DNA of 64,000 nucleotides from Methylocystis iwaonis (lineage in GTDB: Bacteria; Pseudomonadota; Alphaproteobacteria; Rhizobiales; Beijerinckiaceae). A program made the translations under genes and the position numbers. This document shows positions 8,996 through 17,800 of the stretch, piece by piece. Within the stretch, counting starts at the first letter, position 1, and each line of letters starts with the position of its first letter. The stretch is from the NCBI RefSeq assembly GCF_027925385.1, contig NZ_AP027142.1, positions 1,966,001 to 2,030,000 on the forward strand. Reading direction: 5' to 3'. A model generated the notes under the pieces. That model was not told where the DNA came from. It worked only from the letters and a program-made list of their open reading frames with translations, and did not search any database.

Positions 8996-9481
8996 ATGCT
9001 CACGAAAAAAGCAAAATACGGACTGAAGGCGATGTCCTATCTCGCTGGGGTTGAGCCGGGCCAGACGGCCCTTGTCGCGGATATTGCCGCCAGCAATCAA
9101 ATCCCCAAGAAATTTTTGGACGCCATCCTCAGCGAATTGCGCAACGCGGGCTTTGTCCATTCCAAGAAGGGGAAGGGCGGCGGCTACATGCTCGCCCGCC
9201 TGCCGGAGCAGATCGCCGTCGGCGACCTCGTGCGCGTTCTCGACGGGCCGCTCGCGCCGATTCAATGCGCCAGCAAGCGGCTTTATCGCAAATGCGACGA
9301 CTGTCCGGACGAGTGTCGCTGCCCCGTCCGCCTGGTCATGCTCAAAGCGCGCGACGCCATCGCTCAGGTGCTCGACAACACCTCGCTCGCTCAAATGCGC
9401 GCGCTCGGAGAGGCGGGTTTGGCCCCGGCCGAAGGCAAAGCGGCGAAATCCGCGCCGGCTGCGGCCATGGACATGGCGTGA
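8996..9481 (+). CDS. Rrf2 family transcriptional regulator
   Basis: The 161-residue protein opens with the Rrf2 helix-turn-helix (MLTKKAKYGLKAMSYL, then IPKKFLDAILSELRNAGFVHSKKGKGGGYML). A cluster of five cysteines at residues 91, 100, 103, 107 and 109 could ligate an Fe-S cluster or sense redox state, although the spacing differs from classical IscR. The ATG at 8996 starts the conserved N-terminus. It is transcribed away from the exporter-cysK operon, which makes it their probable regulator, analogous in role to CymR-type Rrf2 cysteine regulators. Target and ligand are inferred. Confidence 0.9.
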   Translation: MLTKKAKYGLKAMSYLAGVEPGQTALVADIAASNQIPKKFLDAILSELRNAGFVHSKKGKGGGYMLARLPEQIAVGDLVRVLDGPLAPIQCASKRLYRKCDDCPDECRCPVRLVMLKARDAIAQVLDNTSLAQMRALGEAGLAPAEGKAAKSAPAAAMDMA

Positions 9482-9563
9482 GGCTGAACCTATAAAGCCC
9501 GCGCCGGCTTTTCGCGCCGGGCGATCTTGCGAAATTAGAGGCCGGCCTGACGCCGGGAATTGA

Positions 9564-10280
9564 ATGTCGGAAGCAGCGGTGGCGACGGTTCGTCGGGATG
9601 CGGAGCAGGGACAAGCGGCGGCTGCGTTGCGCCGCACGATGGTCGAGCGTCAGCTTCGTCCCTTCGATGTCACGGACGTGCCGCTCCTCGCGCGCTTCAT
9701 CGAGATTCCCAGAGAGCTCTTCCTGCCTGCGAGCCAGGCGCCGCTGGCCTATTCGGACCTCGCCATCACGGTGAACGGCGCTGGCGGAAACAAGCGCACG
9801 CTGTTGCCGCCGCTCATTCTCGCCCGCCTCCTGCAAGGGGGCGAACCCCGCCCGGGCGAGAGGGCGCTCGACATCGGCGGCGCCGGCTATTCGGCGGCGC
9901 TTCTTGCCGGCCTTGTCGGCGAGGTGGTCGCGCTCGAATCCGATCCGGAACTCGCCGCGCGCGCCAAGGATGGCCTGTCGGCGCTCGGCGCCGCCAATGC
10001 GCGCGTCGTGACGGGTCCGCATCAGCAGGGCTTCGCCGCCGCTGCGCCTTATGACGTCATCTTTGTCCATGGCGCGGTCGAGGCGGGTCTCGACACGCTC
10101 TTCGCTCAGTTGACGCCGAACGGCCGCCTTCTTGCGATCGTGACGCCGGAGACGGGCGCCGGACAGCATGTTGTGCGGTTCGAGCGTCAGGACGGCCAGC
10201 TCGCCGGACGAATCTCATTGCTCAGCGCGAATGCGCCGGTTCTCGAGGGTTTTGCGAAGGCGCCGTCTTTCGTCTTCTGA
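9564..10280 (+). CDS. Protein-L-isoaspartate O-methyltransferase family protein
   Basis: The 238-residue protein has the PCMT layout: an N-terminal helical part (RRTMVERQLRPFDVTD, VPRE-like IPRELFLP), a Rossmann methyltransferase core with motif I as ALDIGGAGYSAALLA, and acidic loop VVALESDPELA. Active repair enzymes usually show DVGTGSGY here, so cofactor binding may be altered. It precedes tolC by 132 bases on the same strand, an arrangement common in Hyphomicrobiales, and may share its promoter. Whether it repairs isoaspartate or methylates another substrate is open. Confidence 0.8.
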   Translation: MSEAAVATVRRDAEQGQAAAALRRTMVERQLRPFDVTDVPLLARFIEIPRELFLPASQAPLAYSDLAITVNGAGGNKRTLLPPLILARLLQGGEPRPGERALDIGGAGYSAALLAGLVGEVVALESDPELAARAKDGLSALGAANARVVTGPHQQGFAAAAPYDVIFVHGAVEAGLDTLFAQLTPNGRLLAIVTPETGAGQHVVRFERQDGQLAGRISLLSANAPVLEGFAKAPSFVF

Positions 10281-10412
10281 CGCGTCTACATTCAGCTTTT
10301 TCGCGTACCTTGCGTTCCTTGTGCCGCGTCTTGTGGAGAATCGCCTGCTGGGCAGGGCGTTCTCGCTGTCGTGCTTCTGGCGGAAGCCGGATTGTGATGA
10401 GGAGCGTTCAGT

Positions 10413-11858
10413 ATGGATGTGGCGTCTAAACGGTCGCCGGGGCAGGGCCTTGCGACTGTTGCGCAGAGCGCCCTCATCGCGGCGGCGCTGATTTCGGCTT
10501 CGATCAGCGACGCACAGGCCGAATCGCTTCTCTCGGCGCTCGCGCGGGCTTACGCCGGCAATCCAGATCTCAATCAGAGCCGCGCGAATGTGCGCGTGCG
10601 CGACGAGGAGACGCCCAAGGCCGCCGCCGGCATGCGGCCGAAAGCGAACATCCAGGCCTCTGCCGGCCCCCAATACGGTAATCTGCGCATCCCCGGCGGG
10701 CGAAATACGACGACCGGCCAGCGGCAATATTTCGGCGACGAATTCGTCGGCTGGCCGCGCGGCGCCACGCTCAACATCACGCAGAATGTCTTCGACGGCG
10801 GACGCACCGCGAACTCCATGCGCCAGGCCGAGTCCGGCGTCTTCGCCGCGCGCGCCACGATGCGTCTCACCGAGCAGGCGATCCTGCAAAACGGCGCCAC
10901 CGCCTATATGAACGTGCTGCGCGACACGGCGGTGGTGAATCTGCGCAAGAACAACATTTCGGTTCTCGAACAGCAGCTCAAGCAGACCCGCGACCGATTC
11001 GATGTCGGCGAGGTGACGCGCACCGACGTAGCGCAGGCCGAAGCCTCGCTCGCCCAGGCGCGCTCCGATCTCTACGCTGCGCAAGCGCAGCTCAAGACGA
11101 GCATCGCCAATTATCATCAGCTCATCGGCAATGACCCGAGCCATCTCGAGCCCGGCCGTTCGCTGGAGCCGCTCCTTCCCAAATCGCTGAACGAGGCCAT
11201 CGCCATCGCGCTCGCGGAGCACCCGGGCGTCGTTTCGGCGCTGCATCAGGTCGATGCGGCGGAGCTCGCCGTGAAGGTCGCGGAGAGCGCGCTGTCGCCG
11301 ACCCTGTCGGTCAATGCGCAGGTCTCGAACCAATATGACTCGTTCCTCGGCTTTCCCGGATCGCGGCAGTTTTCGGCGGCGGCGACCGGCCAGCTCAACG
11401 TGCCGCTCTATCAGGGCGGCGCGGAATACGCCTCGATCCGCCAGGCCAAGGAGCAGCTCGGCCAGGCGCGCTTGAACGCGGACCTGCAACGCGACAGCGT
11501 GCGCGCTAGCGTGGTGTCGAGCTACGGATTGCTCGAGACGGCGAAGGCCTCCATCATCTCGCAGCAGGCGGCTGTAAAGGCGGCGGAGACCGCGCTTTCC
11601 GGCGTGCGCGAGGAGGCGAAGGTCGGCCAGCGCACGACGCTCGACGTGCTCAACGCCCAGCAGGCGTTGCTCAATGCGCGCGTGGGGCTGGTGATTTCGC
11701 AGCGTGATCGCGTGGTGGCGTCTTACGCCGCGCTCGGCTCCATTGGCCGTTTGTCGGCGCAGGAGATCAATCTCGACGTGGCGCTTTACGACCCTGGCGT
11801 CCACTACGAACAAGTCAAATTGAAGTGGATCGGAACGGACACGCCGGACGGGCGATGA
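10413..11858 (+). CDS. tolC: TolC family outer-membrane efflux/secretion channel
   Basis: The 481-residue protein carries a signal peptide ending near SISDAQA-ES, then two repeated coiled-coil and beta-strand halves typical of TolC: LARAYAGNPDLNQSRANV early, DRFDVGEVTRTDVAQAEASLAQAR in the first half, and VGQRTTLDVLNAQQALLNAR in the second. It would form the trimeric outer-membrane tunnel for tripartite drug efflux or type I secretion. No inner-membrane pump or adaptor gene is adjacent, so it probably serves several systems. Confidence 0.93.
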   Translation: MDVASKRSPGQGLATVAQSALIAAALISASISDAQAESLLSALARAYAGNPDLNQSRANVRVRDEETPKAAAGMRPKANIQASAGPQYGNLRIPGGRNTTTGQRQYFGDEFVGWPRGATLNITQNVFDGGRTANSMRQAESGVFAARATMRLTEQAILQNGATAYMNVLRDTAVVNLRKNNISVLEQQLKQTRDRFDVGEVTRTDVAQAEASLAQARSDLYAAQAQLKTSIANYHQLIGNDPSHLEPGRSLEPLLPKSLNEAIAIALAEHPGVVSALHQVDAAELAVKVAESALSPTLSVNAQVSNQYDSFLGFPGSRQFSAAATGQLNVPLYQGGAEYASIRQAKEQLGQARLNADLQRDSVRASVVSSYGLLETAKASIISQQAAVKAAETALSGVREEAKVGQRTTLDVLNAQQALLNARVGLVISQRDRVVASYAALGSIGRLSAQEINLDVALYDPGVHYEQVKLKWIGTDTPDGR

Positions 11859-11994
11859 TCTGAAATGGTGACAGCGTGACCCGAAAGGTGTGGAATTCGG
11901 TAACGCCGTGTTGATTCGGAGGCGGGCGAGGGTCACTGATTAATCGACCTTTGCGTCCTAGAACACAACGCTAACCATTTCGAGAAAGCACTCC

Positions 11995-12690
11995 ATGAGC
12001 GCAGCGAACGCTTCCGCCCCGTCGCCCTCAATCCATGAAGAGATGCGCGCGCACGAGCCGTCGATGGAGGAAATTCTCGCTTCCATCCGCCGCATCATCG
12101 CCGACGACGACACGCTTCCGGGCGCGCGGCGCGAGCGTGACGAGCGCCGCCGCCGCGACGCCGAGCGCGCCATCGCAGAGCAATCCGCCGCTCTCGTCCC
12201 GGAGGCTGTTGCGCCGGAAGCCGCCCTGCAGCCGGCGCCTGCCGCCGAAGAAGAGCCGCATCTCGCTTCCGCGGCCAAGATCAGATCGCTGCCGCTGCGT
12301 CTGAACCGCGCGCCGGAACCCGTCCAACTGGTCGAGGAGACGGACGCGGAAGAAGAAGACGATTATCTCGAGGAGCCGGAGCTTTCCGAGCCGGTGGATT
12401 TCGCCCCCGAAGCCCCGGCGGACGACGTCGACGACGACAGCGCCGACCTCGTCGAATATGAAGCCGAAGACGCGCCGTTGGTCTCGGCCGAGGCCGCCTC
12501 CTCGGTCGCTTCGCAATTCCAGACGCTCGCTGCGAGCATGATCCTCAACGACAGCGGCCTCCTTCAGAAATATGCGCAGGAGATGCTGCGCCCGATGCTC
12601 AAGCAATGGCTCGACGACAATCTTCCGGTCATCGTCGAGCGGCTGGTGCGCGCCGAGATCGAGCGCGTGGCGAGAGGCGGGCGCCGATAA
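11995..12690 (+). CDS. popZ: PopZ-family (DUF2497) polar organizing protein
   Basis: PopZ forms the cell-pole matrix that anchors the chromosome origin in alphaproteobacteria. The N-terminus has the conserved helix EPSMEEILASIRRIIADDD (about residues 21-39); a long acidic, proline-rich linker follows (about 80-165); the C-terminus has the oligomerisation helices ending LLQKYAQEMLRPMLKQWLDD and LVERLVRAEIERVARG-like sequence. Length of 231 is in the family range. It lies between tolC and ftsB on the same strand. In many relatives valS follows; that gene is not here. Confidence 0.9.
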   Translation: MSAANASAPSPSIHEEMRAHEPSMEEILASIRRIIADDDTLPGARRERDERRRRDAERAIAEQSAALVPEAVAPEAALQPAPAAEEEPHLASAAKIRSLPLRLNRAPEPVQLVEETDAEEEDDYLEEPELSEPVDFAPEAPADDVDDDSADLVEYEAEDAPLVSAEAASSVASQFQTLAASMILNDSGLLQKYAQEMLRPMLKQWLDDNLPVIVERLVRAEIERVARGGRR

Positions 12691-12730
12691 AGCGGGCCCG
12701 GCTTTGACGGCCCGTTAACGATAACGATAG

Positions 12731-12765
12731 GAGTCGGCGCTAGCGTTTTGCTCATGCACCGACTC
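12731..12765 (+). promoter_or_regulatory. Inverted repeat enclosing the ftsB start
   Basis: GAGTCGG (12731-12737) and CCGACTC (12759-12765) are perfect 7-base arms 21 bases apart. The left arm overlaps the AGGAG ribosome site and the loop contains both candidate start codons of ftsB, so a hairpin in the mRNA could mask initiation. This is a sequence observation; function is inferred. Confidence 0.4.
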
Positions 12766-13083
12766 CGCCTGTTTCTTCGCTCGCTGATCTTGCCCGTCAC
12801 GCTGTTTTGTGCGGCCGGCGCGGTCGCGAGCTATTTTGTCTGGCATGGCGTCCACGGCCAGCGCGGTCTCAAGACCGGCGAAGAATATGAGCAGAAGCTC
12901 GCGCAGCTCCGCCTCGAACGCGACATGCTGAAGCTGCAGCGCATGCAATGGGAAGCCAGAATCGCGCTTATCAAGGGAGAGAATATCGACGCCGATATTC
13001 TCGACGAGGAAACGCGCAAGAGCCTCGGACGCGTGCACAAGAACGAGGTGGTGATATTGCTCCCGGAAGGCGAGACGCCGTAG
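12748..13083 (+). CDS. ftsB: Septum formation initiator FtsB/DivIC
   Basis: The 111-residue bitopic protein has one membrane segment (about residues 10-32), then a coiled coil (YEQKLAQLRLERDMLKLQRMQWEARIALIKG), the form of FtsB in the FtsQLB divisome complex. The C-terminus ends in a hydrophilic tail. A TTG at 12748 sits 14 bases after AGGAG; an ATG at 12754 is an alternative that removes two residues. It follows popZ by 57 bases and is not next to eno or pdh genes as in many alphaproteobacteria. Confidence 0.85.
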   Translation: MLMHRLRLFLRSLILPVTLFCAAGAVASYFVWHGVHGQRGLKTGEEYEQKLAQLRLERDMLKLQRMQWEARIALIKGENIDADILDEETRKSLGRVHKNEVVILLPEGETP

Positions 13084-13095
13084 TCCGCTCCTACC

Positions 13096-13322
13096 ATTTC
13101 CGTTTGAACAGCTCGCATCGGGCGCGTGTCATTGAAAGCCCGACCGGGAATCCAGAGCCACAAGAGCGCCGGTTTTGCTCAACGCCCGTCATTGCGAGCG
13201 AAGCGAAGCAATCCAGGGCGGCGATGCGGCCCTGGATTGCTTCGTCGGCTCCGCCTCCTCGCAATGACGGCGGTGATTCCTGTGTGTCCGAACGACGCTC
13301 GACCAATCAAGCGGATCTCGTG
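13096..13322. mobile_element. MITE-related composite repeat containing family A copy 3
   Basis: A family A palindrome (13187-13269) lies inside a longer shared unit. The stretch from about 13153 to 13285 is nearly identical to 51608-51745, and its reverse complement matches 46340-46480. The right end (13303-13320) carries CCAATCAAGCGGATCTCGT, the terminal repeat of the complete element at 46281-46522; the left terminal repeat is absent. It ends exactly at the stop codon of the MBL gene. Confidence 0.75.
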
Positions 13323-14207
13323 TCACCTGAGCGAATATCGTCCCGCAGGTCGCGGCGGGCCCTCGCTTTCGACCAATCCGCGCCCGACCAAATCCTCCAA
13401 ATGCGCGAAGACATTCATGGCAGCGGCGCCGTGGAGTCGCTTGTCGACGCCCTCATAAAGGCGCGCGACCATCTGGGGGATGGTGTCGTCGCCCTCGGCC
13501 AGGCGTTGGAGGATCGCCGCCTCACGGGCGTGGCGGTGGTGGACGAGGGCGCGCAGATAGCGGGTGGGATCGCGCACCGGCTCGCCATGGCCCGGCCAGA
13601 AAATGCGATCGTCGCGCAGCCGCAGATTTTCGAGCGATTCCATGTAATCGGCCATGGAGCCGTCCGGCGGCGCCACCACCGTGGTCGACCACCCCATGAT
13701 ATGGTCGCCGGTGAAAAGCGCTTTCTCCTCCAGCAGGGCGAAGCAGAGATGGTTCGCCGTATGGCCGGGCGTCTCCAGCGTTTCGATCGTCGCGTCGGGA
13801 AGATCGAGACGGTCGCCCTCTCTGAGAATGAGATCGGGCGCATAGGCCGCGTCATGCGAGGCGTCGAGGCCGGGGCCGACGATGGCGATGTTGGGCGAGG
13901 GGGTATAGGGCGCGCAGCCGGCGATCGTCGCGCCGGTCGCTTCCTTCAAGGCGCGGGCGGCGGGCGAATGGTCGCGATGCGTGTGGGTGACGAGAATATA
14001 TTTCAGCCGCTCGCCCGTGATCGCGGCGCGCAGGGCGTCGAGGTGGCGCGGATCGGCGGGGCCGGGGTCGATAATGGCGACCTCGCCGTGCCCGACGATA
14101 TAGCTGCAGGTTCCCTTATAGGTGAAAGGCCCGCCGTTCGGCGCGACGACGCGGCGCAGCAGCGCAGAGACGCGCTCGGCGGCATGTTCGACTGGCGCGT
14201 TCATCAT
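13323..14207 (-). CDS. MBL-fold metallo-hydrolase
   Basis: The 294-residue soluble protein shows a full metallo-beta-lactamase fold signature: THTHRDH (about 74-80), PGHTANHLC, FTGDHIMG and FWPGHGEP, giving all expected zinc ligands. The arrangement, with a C-terminal winged-helix-like segment (about 225-290), resembles the LACTB2/RNase Z-side branch, which includes hydrolases and endoribonucleases. Specific substrate cannot be given. A MITE-type terminal repeat abuts its 3' end and may have supplied the last codons. Confidence 0.85.
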   Translation of the reverse strand: MMNAPVEHAAERVSALLRRVVAPNGGPFTYKGTCSYIVGHGEVAIIDPGPADPRHLDALRAAITGERLKYILVTHTHRDHSPAARALKEATGATIAGCAPYTPSPNIAIVGPGLDASHDAAYAPDLILREGDRLDLPDATIETLETPGHTANHLCFALLEEKALFTGDHIMGWSTTVVAPPDGSMADYMESLENLRLRDDRIFWPGHGEPVRDPTRYLRALVHHRHAREAAILQRLAEGDDTIPQMVARLYEGVDKRLHGAAAMNVFAHLEDLVGRGLVESEGPPRPAGRYSLR

Positions 14208-14276
14208 CTTTCTCCCTGGATCGGGGGGAAGATAGAAGTTTCGCGCCAGTCTTTCAAAAGGCGGATGCCGCCCGGC

Positions 14277-14762
14277 TCACATCGGGAAGAGGGCGCCTTC
14301 GCGCTGCAGCAGGCTTTCCATCATATAGCCGACCGTGCCGTTGTAATTGACCTGGCACCAGTTCGCCTGCCAGCCCGCATAGCAGGCGCCCTTATTGACT
14401 CTCGAACCGCCCGGCACCGCGCCGATGACCTTATATTTCATGCCCGGGCCCTTATAGAGATTGGCGAGCTCCGAGGTGACGACCGGCGCGATCTCGACAT
14501 TATTGCCGGACGGCGCGAGCACGCCCGCCGCGATATAGCCGCTGATTTGCCCGAAGGAGACCTTGCACCAGTCGCGCTTCCAGCCGCCCCCGCATTGCAG
14601 GACCTGCACATCGGCGCCGGCCGGGATGGTGGCGATGACGGGCCATTTCGGGCTCGGGCCTGACCGCACATTGACGGGGCTTGTGACGGGCGCAGCCGAG
14701 GCGGCGCCCGCGACGAGAGACAAAGAGATAGCAGCAAGAGCGAGGCTTTTGTTGAGTCGCAT
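14277..14762 (-). CDS. Secreted protein with two bacterial SH3 domains
   Basis: The 161-residue product has a clear signal peptide (MRLNKSLALAAISLSLVAGAASA) and two SH3b-like repeats: NVRSGPSPKWPVIATIPAGADVQVL with GGWKRDWCKV, and NLYKGPGMKYKVIGAVPGGSRV with GWQANWCQVNYNG. Each repeat has a paired Cys that could form a disulfide in the periplasm. Such domains bind peptidoglycan or protein ligands. No enzymatic domain is attached. It ends 88 bases before the dnaE2 start-to-stop region and appears independent. Confidence 0.8.
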   Translation of the reverse strand: MRLNKSLALAAISLSLVAGAASAAPVTSPVNVRSGPSPKWPVIATIPAGADVQVLQCGGGWKRDWCKVSFGQISGYIAAGVLAPSGNNVEIAPVVTSELANLYKGPGMKYKVIGAVPGGSRVNKGACYAGWQANWCQVNYNGTVGYMMESLLQREGALFPM

Positions 14763-14849
14763 TCGAATACTCCCTTCGAAATTTGTTTTGGTTTTCGGCC
14801 AAGCAGCCGAGTGATAATGCTTTTAATGTGAAAAGGTTTCGCTTGCGTT

Positions 14850-17800
14850 TCAGTGGAAGTTGCGGGCCTTGGGCATCGCCTCGCCTTTCGAGACGCGCAT
14901 CGCCTCCAGGAGGCGCAGATCGGCGGAGAGGTCGTCGACGCGCTGCGCGACCACATGGATCACGCCCGATTCCTTCTGCAGCCGGCCGGTGACGGCGACA
15001 TAGCGGGCGCCGATGATCTCGGCGCGCTGGCGCTCCAGAAGCTTCGGCCAGACGATGATATTGGCCTGGCCCGTCTCATCCTCGATCGTCATGAAGACAA
15101 CGCCCTTGGCCGTGCCCGGCCGCTGCCGCAGCAGCACGAGCCCTCCGACCGTGACCCGCCGCCCGTCGCCGTCGGGGAAGCGCGAGAGCGCCTCGCAGGG
15201 CAGGGCGCCGCGCGCCTCCAGCCGGGAGCGCAGGAAGGCCACGGGATGGCCTTTGAGCGAGAGGGAGAGGAAACGATAATCCTCGACGATTTCCTCTCCC
15301 GGCGGCATGGGCGGCAGATGCGCGTCGGGCTCCAGCGGCGTGAAAGAGAGCGCGCGCAGAAGCGGCAGATCGTCCTTGTCGCCGACGCGATTGAGCCCCG
15401 CCGCCGCCCAGAGCGCATCGCGGCGCGAGAGGCCGAGAGAGGCGAAGGCGTCGGCTTCGGCGAGGCGTTGGATCGCCGCCGGGGAGAGTTCCGCGCGCAG
15501 CCAGACGTCACGAACGGAATCGTAGCCCTTGCCACGCCGCGCGACGAGACGGCGCATGTCTTCCTCCGCGACGCCCCTGATCTGGCGGAAGCCGAGGCGG
15601 ATGGCGCGGTCGCCGATAATGTCGCCTTCCATCTCGGCGTGGCGGGGGTGGAGAGACTTGGGGGAATGACGGACGCTGGGGGTGAGTTCATCCCTCCCCT
15701 TTACGGGGAGGGTGGCGCAGCGAAGCTGCGACGGGTGGGGTAAGGCCCCATCAGCGTCGTTGCGGCTCGAACCCCACCCGGCGGCCTGCGGCCGCCGACC
15801 TCCCCGTAAAGGGGAGGTATTGGTCGCCATGCTCCCCTGACCGTCATTTGCTCCTTGGGATTCACCCGCCTCCAACGTCGCATCCCAATCCGACGCATTA
15901 ATATCCACCTCGCGCACCTCGACCCCATGCTCCTTGGCGTCGCGCACGATCTGCGCGGGGGCGTAGAAACCCATGGGCTGCGAATTCAGCAAGGCGCAGG
16001 CGAAGACGTCCGGGTAGCGGCATTTGAGCCAGGCCGAGGCGTAGACGAGCAGCGCGAAAGAGGCCGCATGGCTTTCCGGAAAGCCGTAAGTGCCGAAGCC
16101 CTCGATCTGGCTGAAGCAGCGCTCGGCGAACTCCCGCGCATAGCCCTTCTGCGTCATGCCGGAGATCATCTTGTCGCGAAAGCCGCCGATGAGGCCGGCG
16201 CGTTTGAAGGTCGCCATGGCGCGGCGAAGCTGGTCGGCTTCCGAGGGCGTGAAGCCCGCCGCGACAATGGCGATGCGCATCGCCTGCTCCTGAAACAGCG
16301 GCACGCCATGGGTTTTGCCGAGCACCTGCTCGAGCTCTTTGGAAGGATAGGAGACCGGCTCCTTGCCCATGCGGCGGCGCAGATAGGGGTGCACCATGTC
16401 GCCCTGAATGGGGCCGGGGCGCACGATCGCGACCTCGATGACGAGATCGTAAAAGCAAGCGGGCCTGAGCCGCGGCAGCATGGACATTTGCGCGCGGCTT
16501 TCGATCTGGAAGACGCCCACAGTATCGGCGCGCGAGATCATGGCGTAGACACGCTCGTCTTCGGCGGGGATCGACGAGAGGCGATGCGCGATCCCGTAAT
16601 GCTGCGCGAGAAGATCGAGCCCCTTGCGCAGGCAGGTGAGCATGCCGAGCGCCAGCACGTCGATCTTGAGCAGGCCCAGCGCATCGAGATCGTCCTTGTC
16701 CCATTCGATCGTACTGCGGCCCTCCATGGCGGCGGGCGCCACGGGGACGACTTCATCGAGGCGCTCGCGCGTGATGACGAAGCCGCCGGAATGTTGCGTC
16801 AGATGACGCGGAAAGCCTTCGATCTCCTCGGCGAGCGCCAGCGCCTTGGCGAAGCGCGGCTCGGATGCGTCGAGGCCGAGTTTCGTAATATCCTCTCCGC
16901 GCTTACCGCGCTCGCTGCCGCGCCCGAAGGCCGCCGACGACAGGCGGCCGACGAGATCATTCGACAGGCCGAAAGCCTTGCCGATCTCGCGAATAGCGCT
17001 CTTGCCGCGATAGGTGGTGACGGCGGCGGCGAGCCCCGCGCGCTCGCGGCCGAAGCGGCTGTAGATATATTGGATCACTTCCTCGCGCCGTTCGTGCTCG
17101 AAATCGACGTCGATGTCGGGCGGCTCGTTGCGCGCGGCGGAAACGAAGCGCTCGAAGAGCAGGTCGTGCTTCGTTGGATCGACTTCCGTGACGCCGAGAC
17201 AAAAGCAGATCACGGAATTGGCCGCCGAACCGCGCCCCTGCGCGAGGATTCCCTTGCTTCGCGCGAAGCGCATGATGTCGTGCACGGTGAGGAAATAGGC
17301 TGCGTATTTCAACTCGGCGACGAGCCTCAACTCGCGTTCGAGCAATGCCGAGACATGATCGGGAACGCCTTGCGGGTAGCGCGCCTTTGCGCCGTCGCGC
17401 GAGAGCGCTTCGAGCGCTTCCTGCTCGCTTGCAAAGCCCTCGCGCAATTCGCTGGGATATTCGTAAGCGAGATCGGTGAGGCGGAAGTCGAGCCTTTGCA
17501 GAAAGCGCGCGCTTTCGTCGACGGCGCCTGGCGCGTCAATGAAGAGCCGCGCCATTTCGGCGGCGCTTTTCAAATGCCGCTCTCCGTTGGCGACGAGGAG
17601 AAAACCAGCTTCGTCGAGCGTCGTCTTCTCCCGGATGCAGGTCAGCGCGTCGGCGAGCGGGCGGCGCTCCACGACATGCATATGCGCGTCATTCACCGCG
17701 ACGAGCGGCAGGCCGAGATTTTGCGCAAGCTCGATGCGGCCGAGCAGCCGCGCGCGCGGGCGCGGGCCGAAAAGGGCGGTCGCCGCCAGCCAGACGCGGC

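Noticed and set aside
10215..11936. 573-codon minus-strand open frame opposite tolC
   Set aside because: Antisense shadow of tolC, Arg-rich and without domains.
12948..14663. 571-codon plus-strand open frame across ftsB end, repeat and MBL gene
   Set aside because: It crosses an intergenic MITE fragment and is antisense to the MBL gene; no protein family features.
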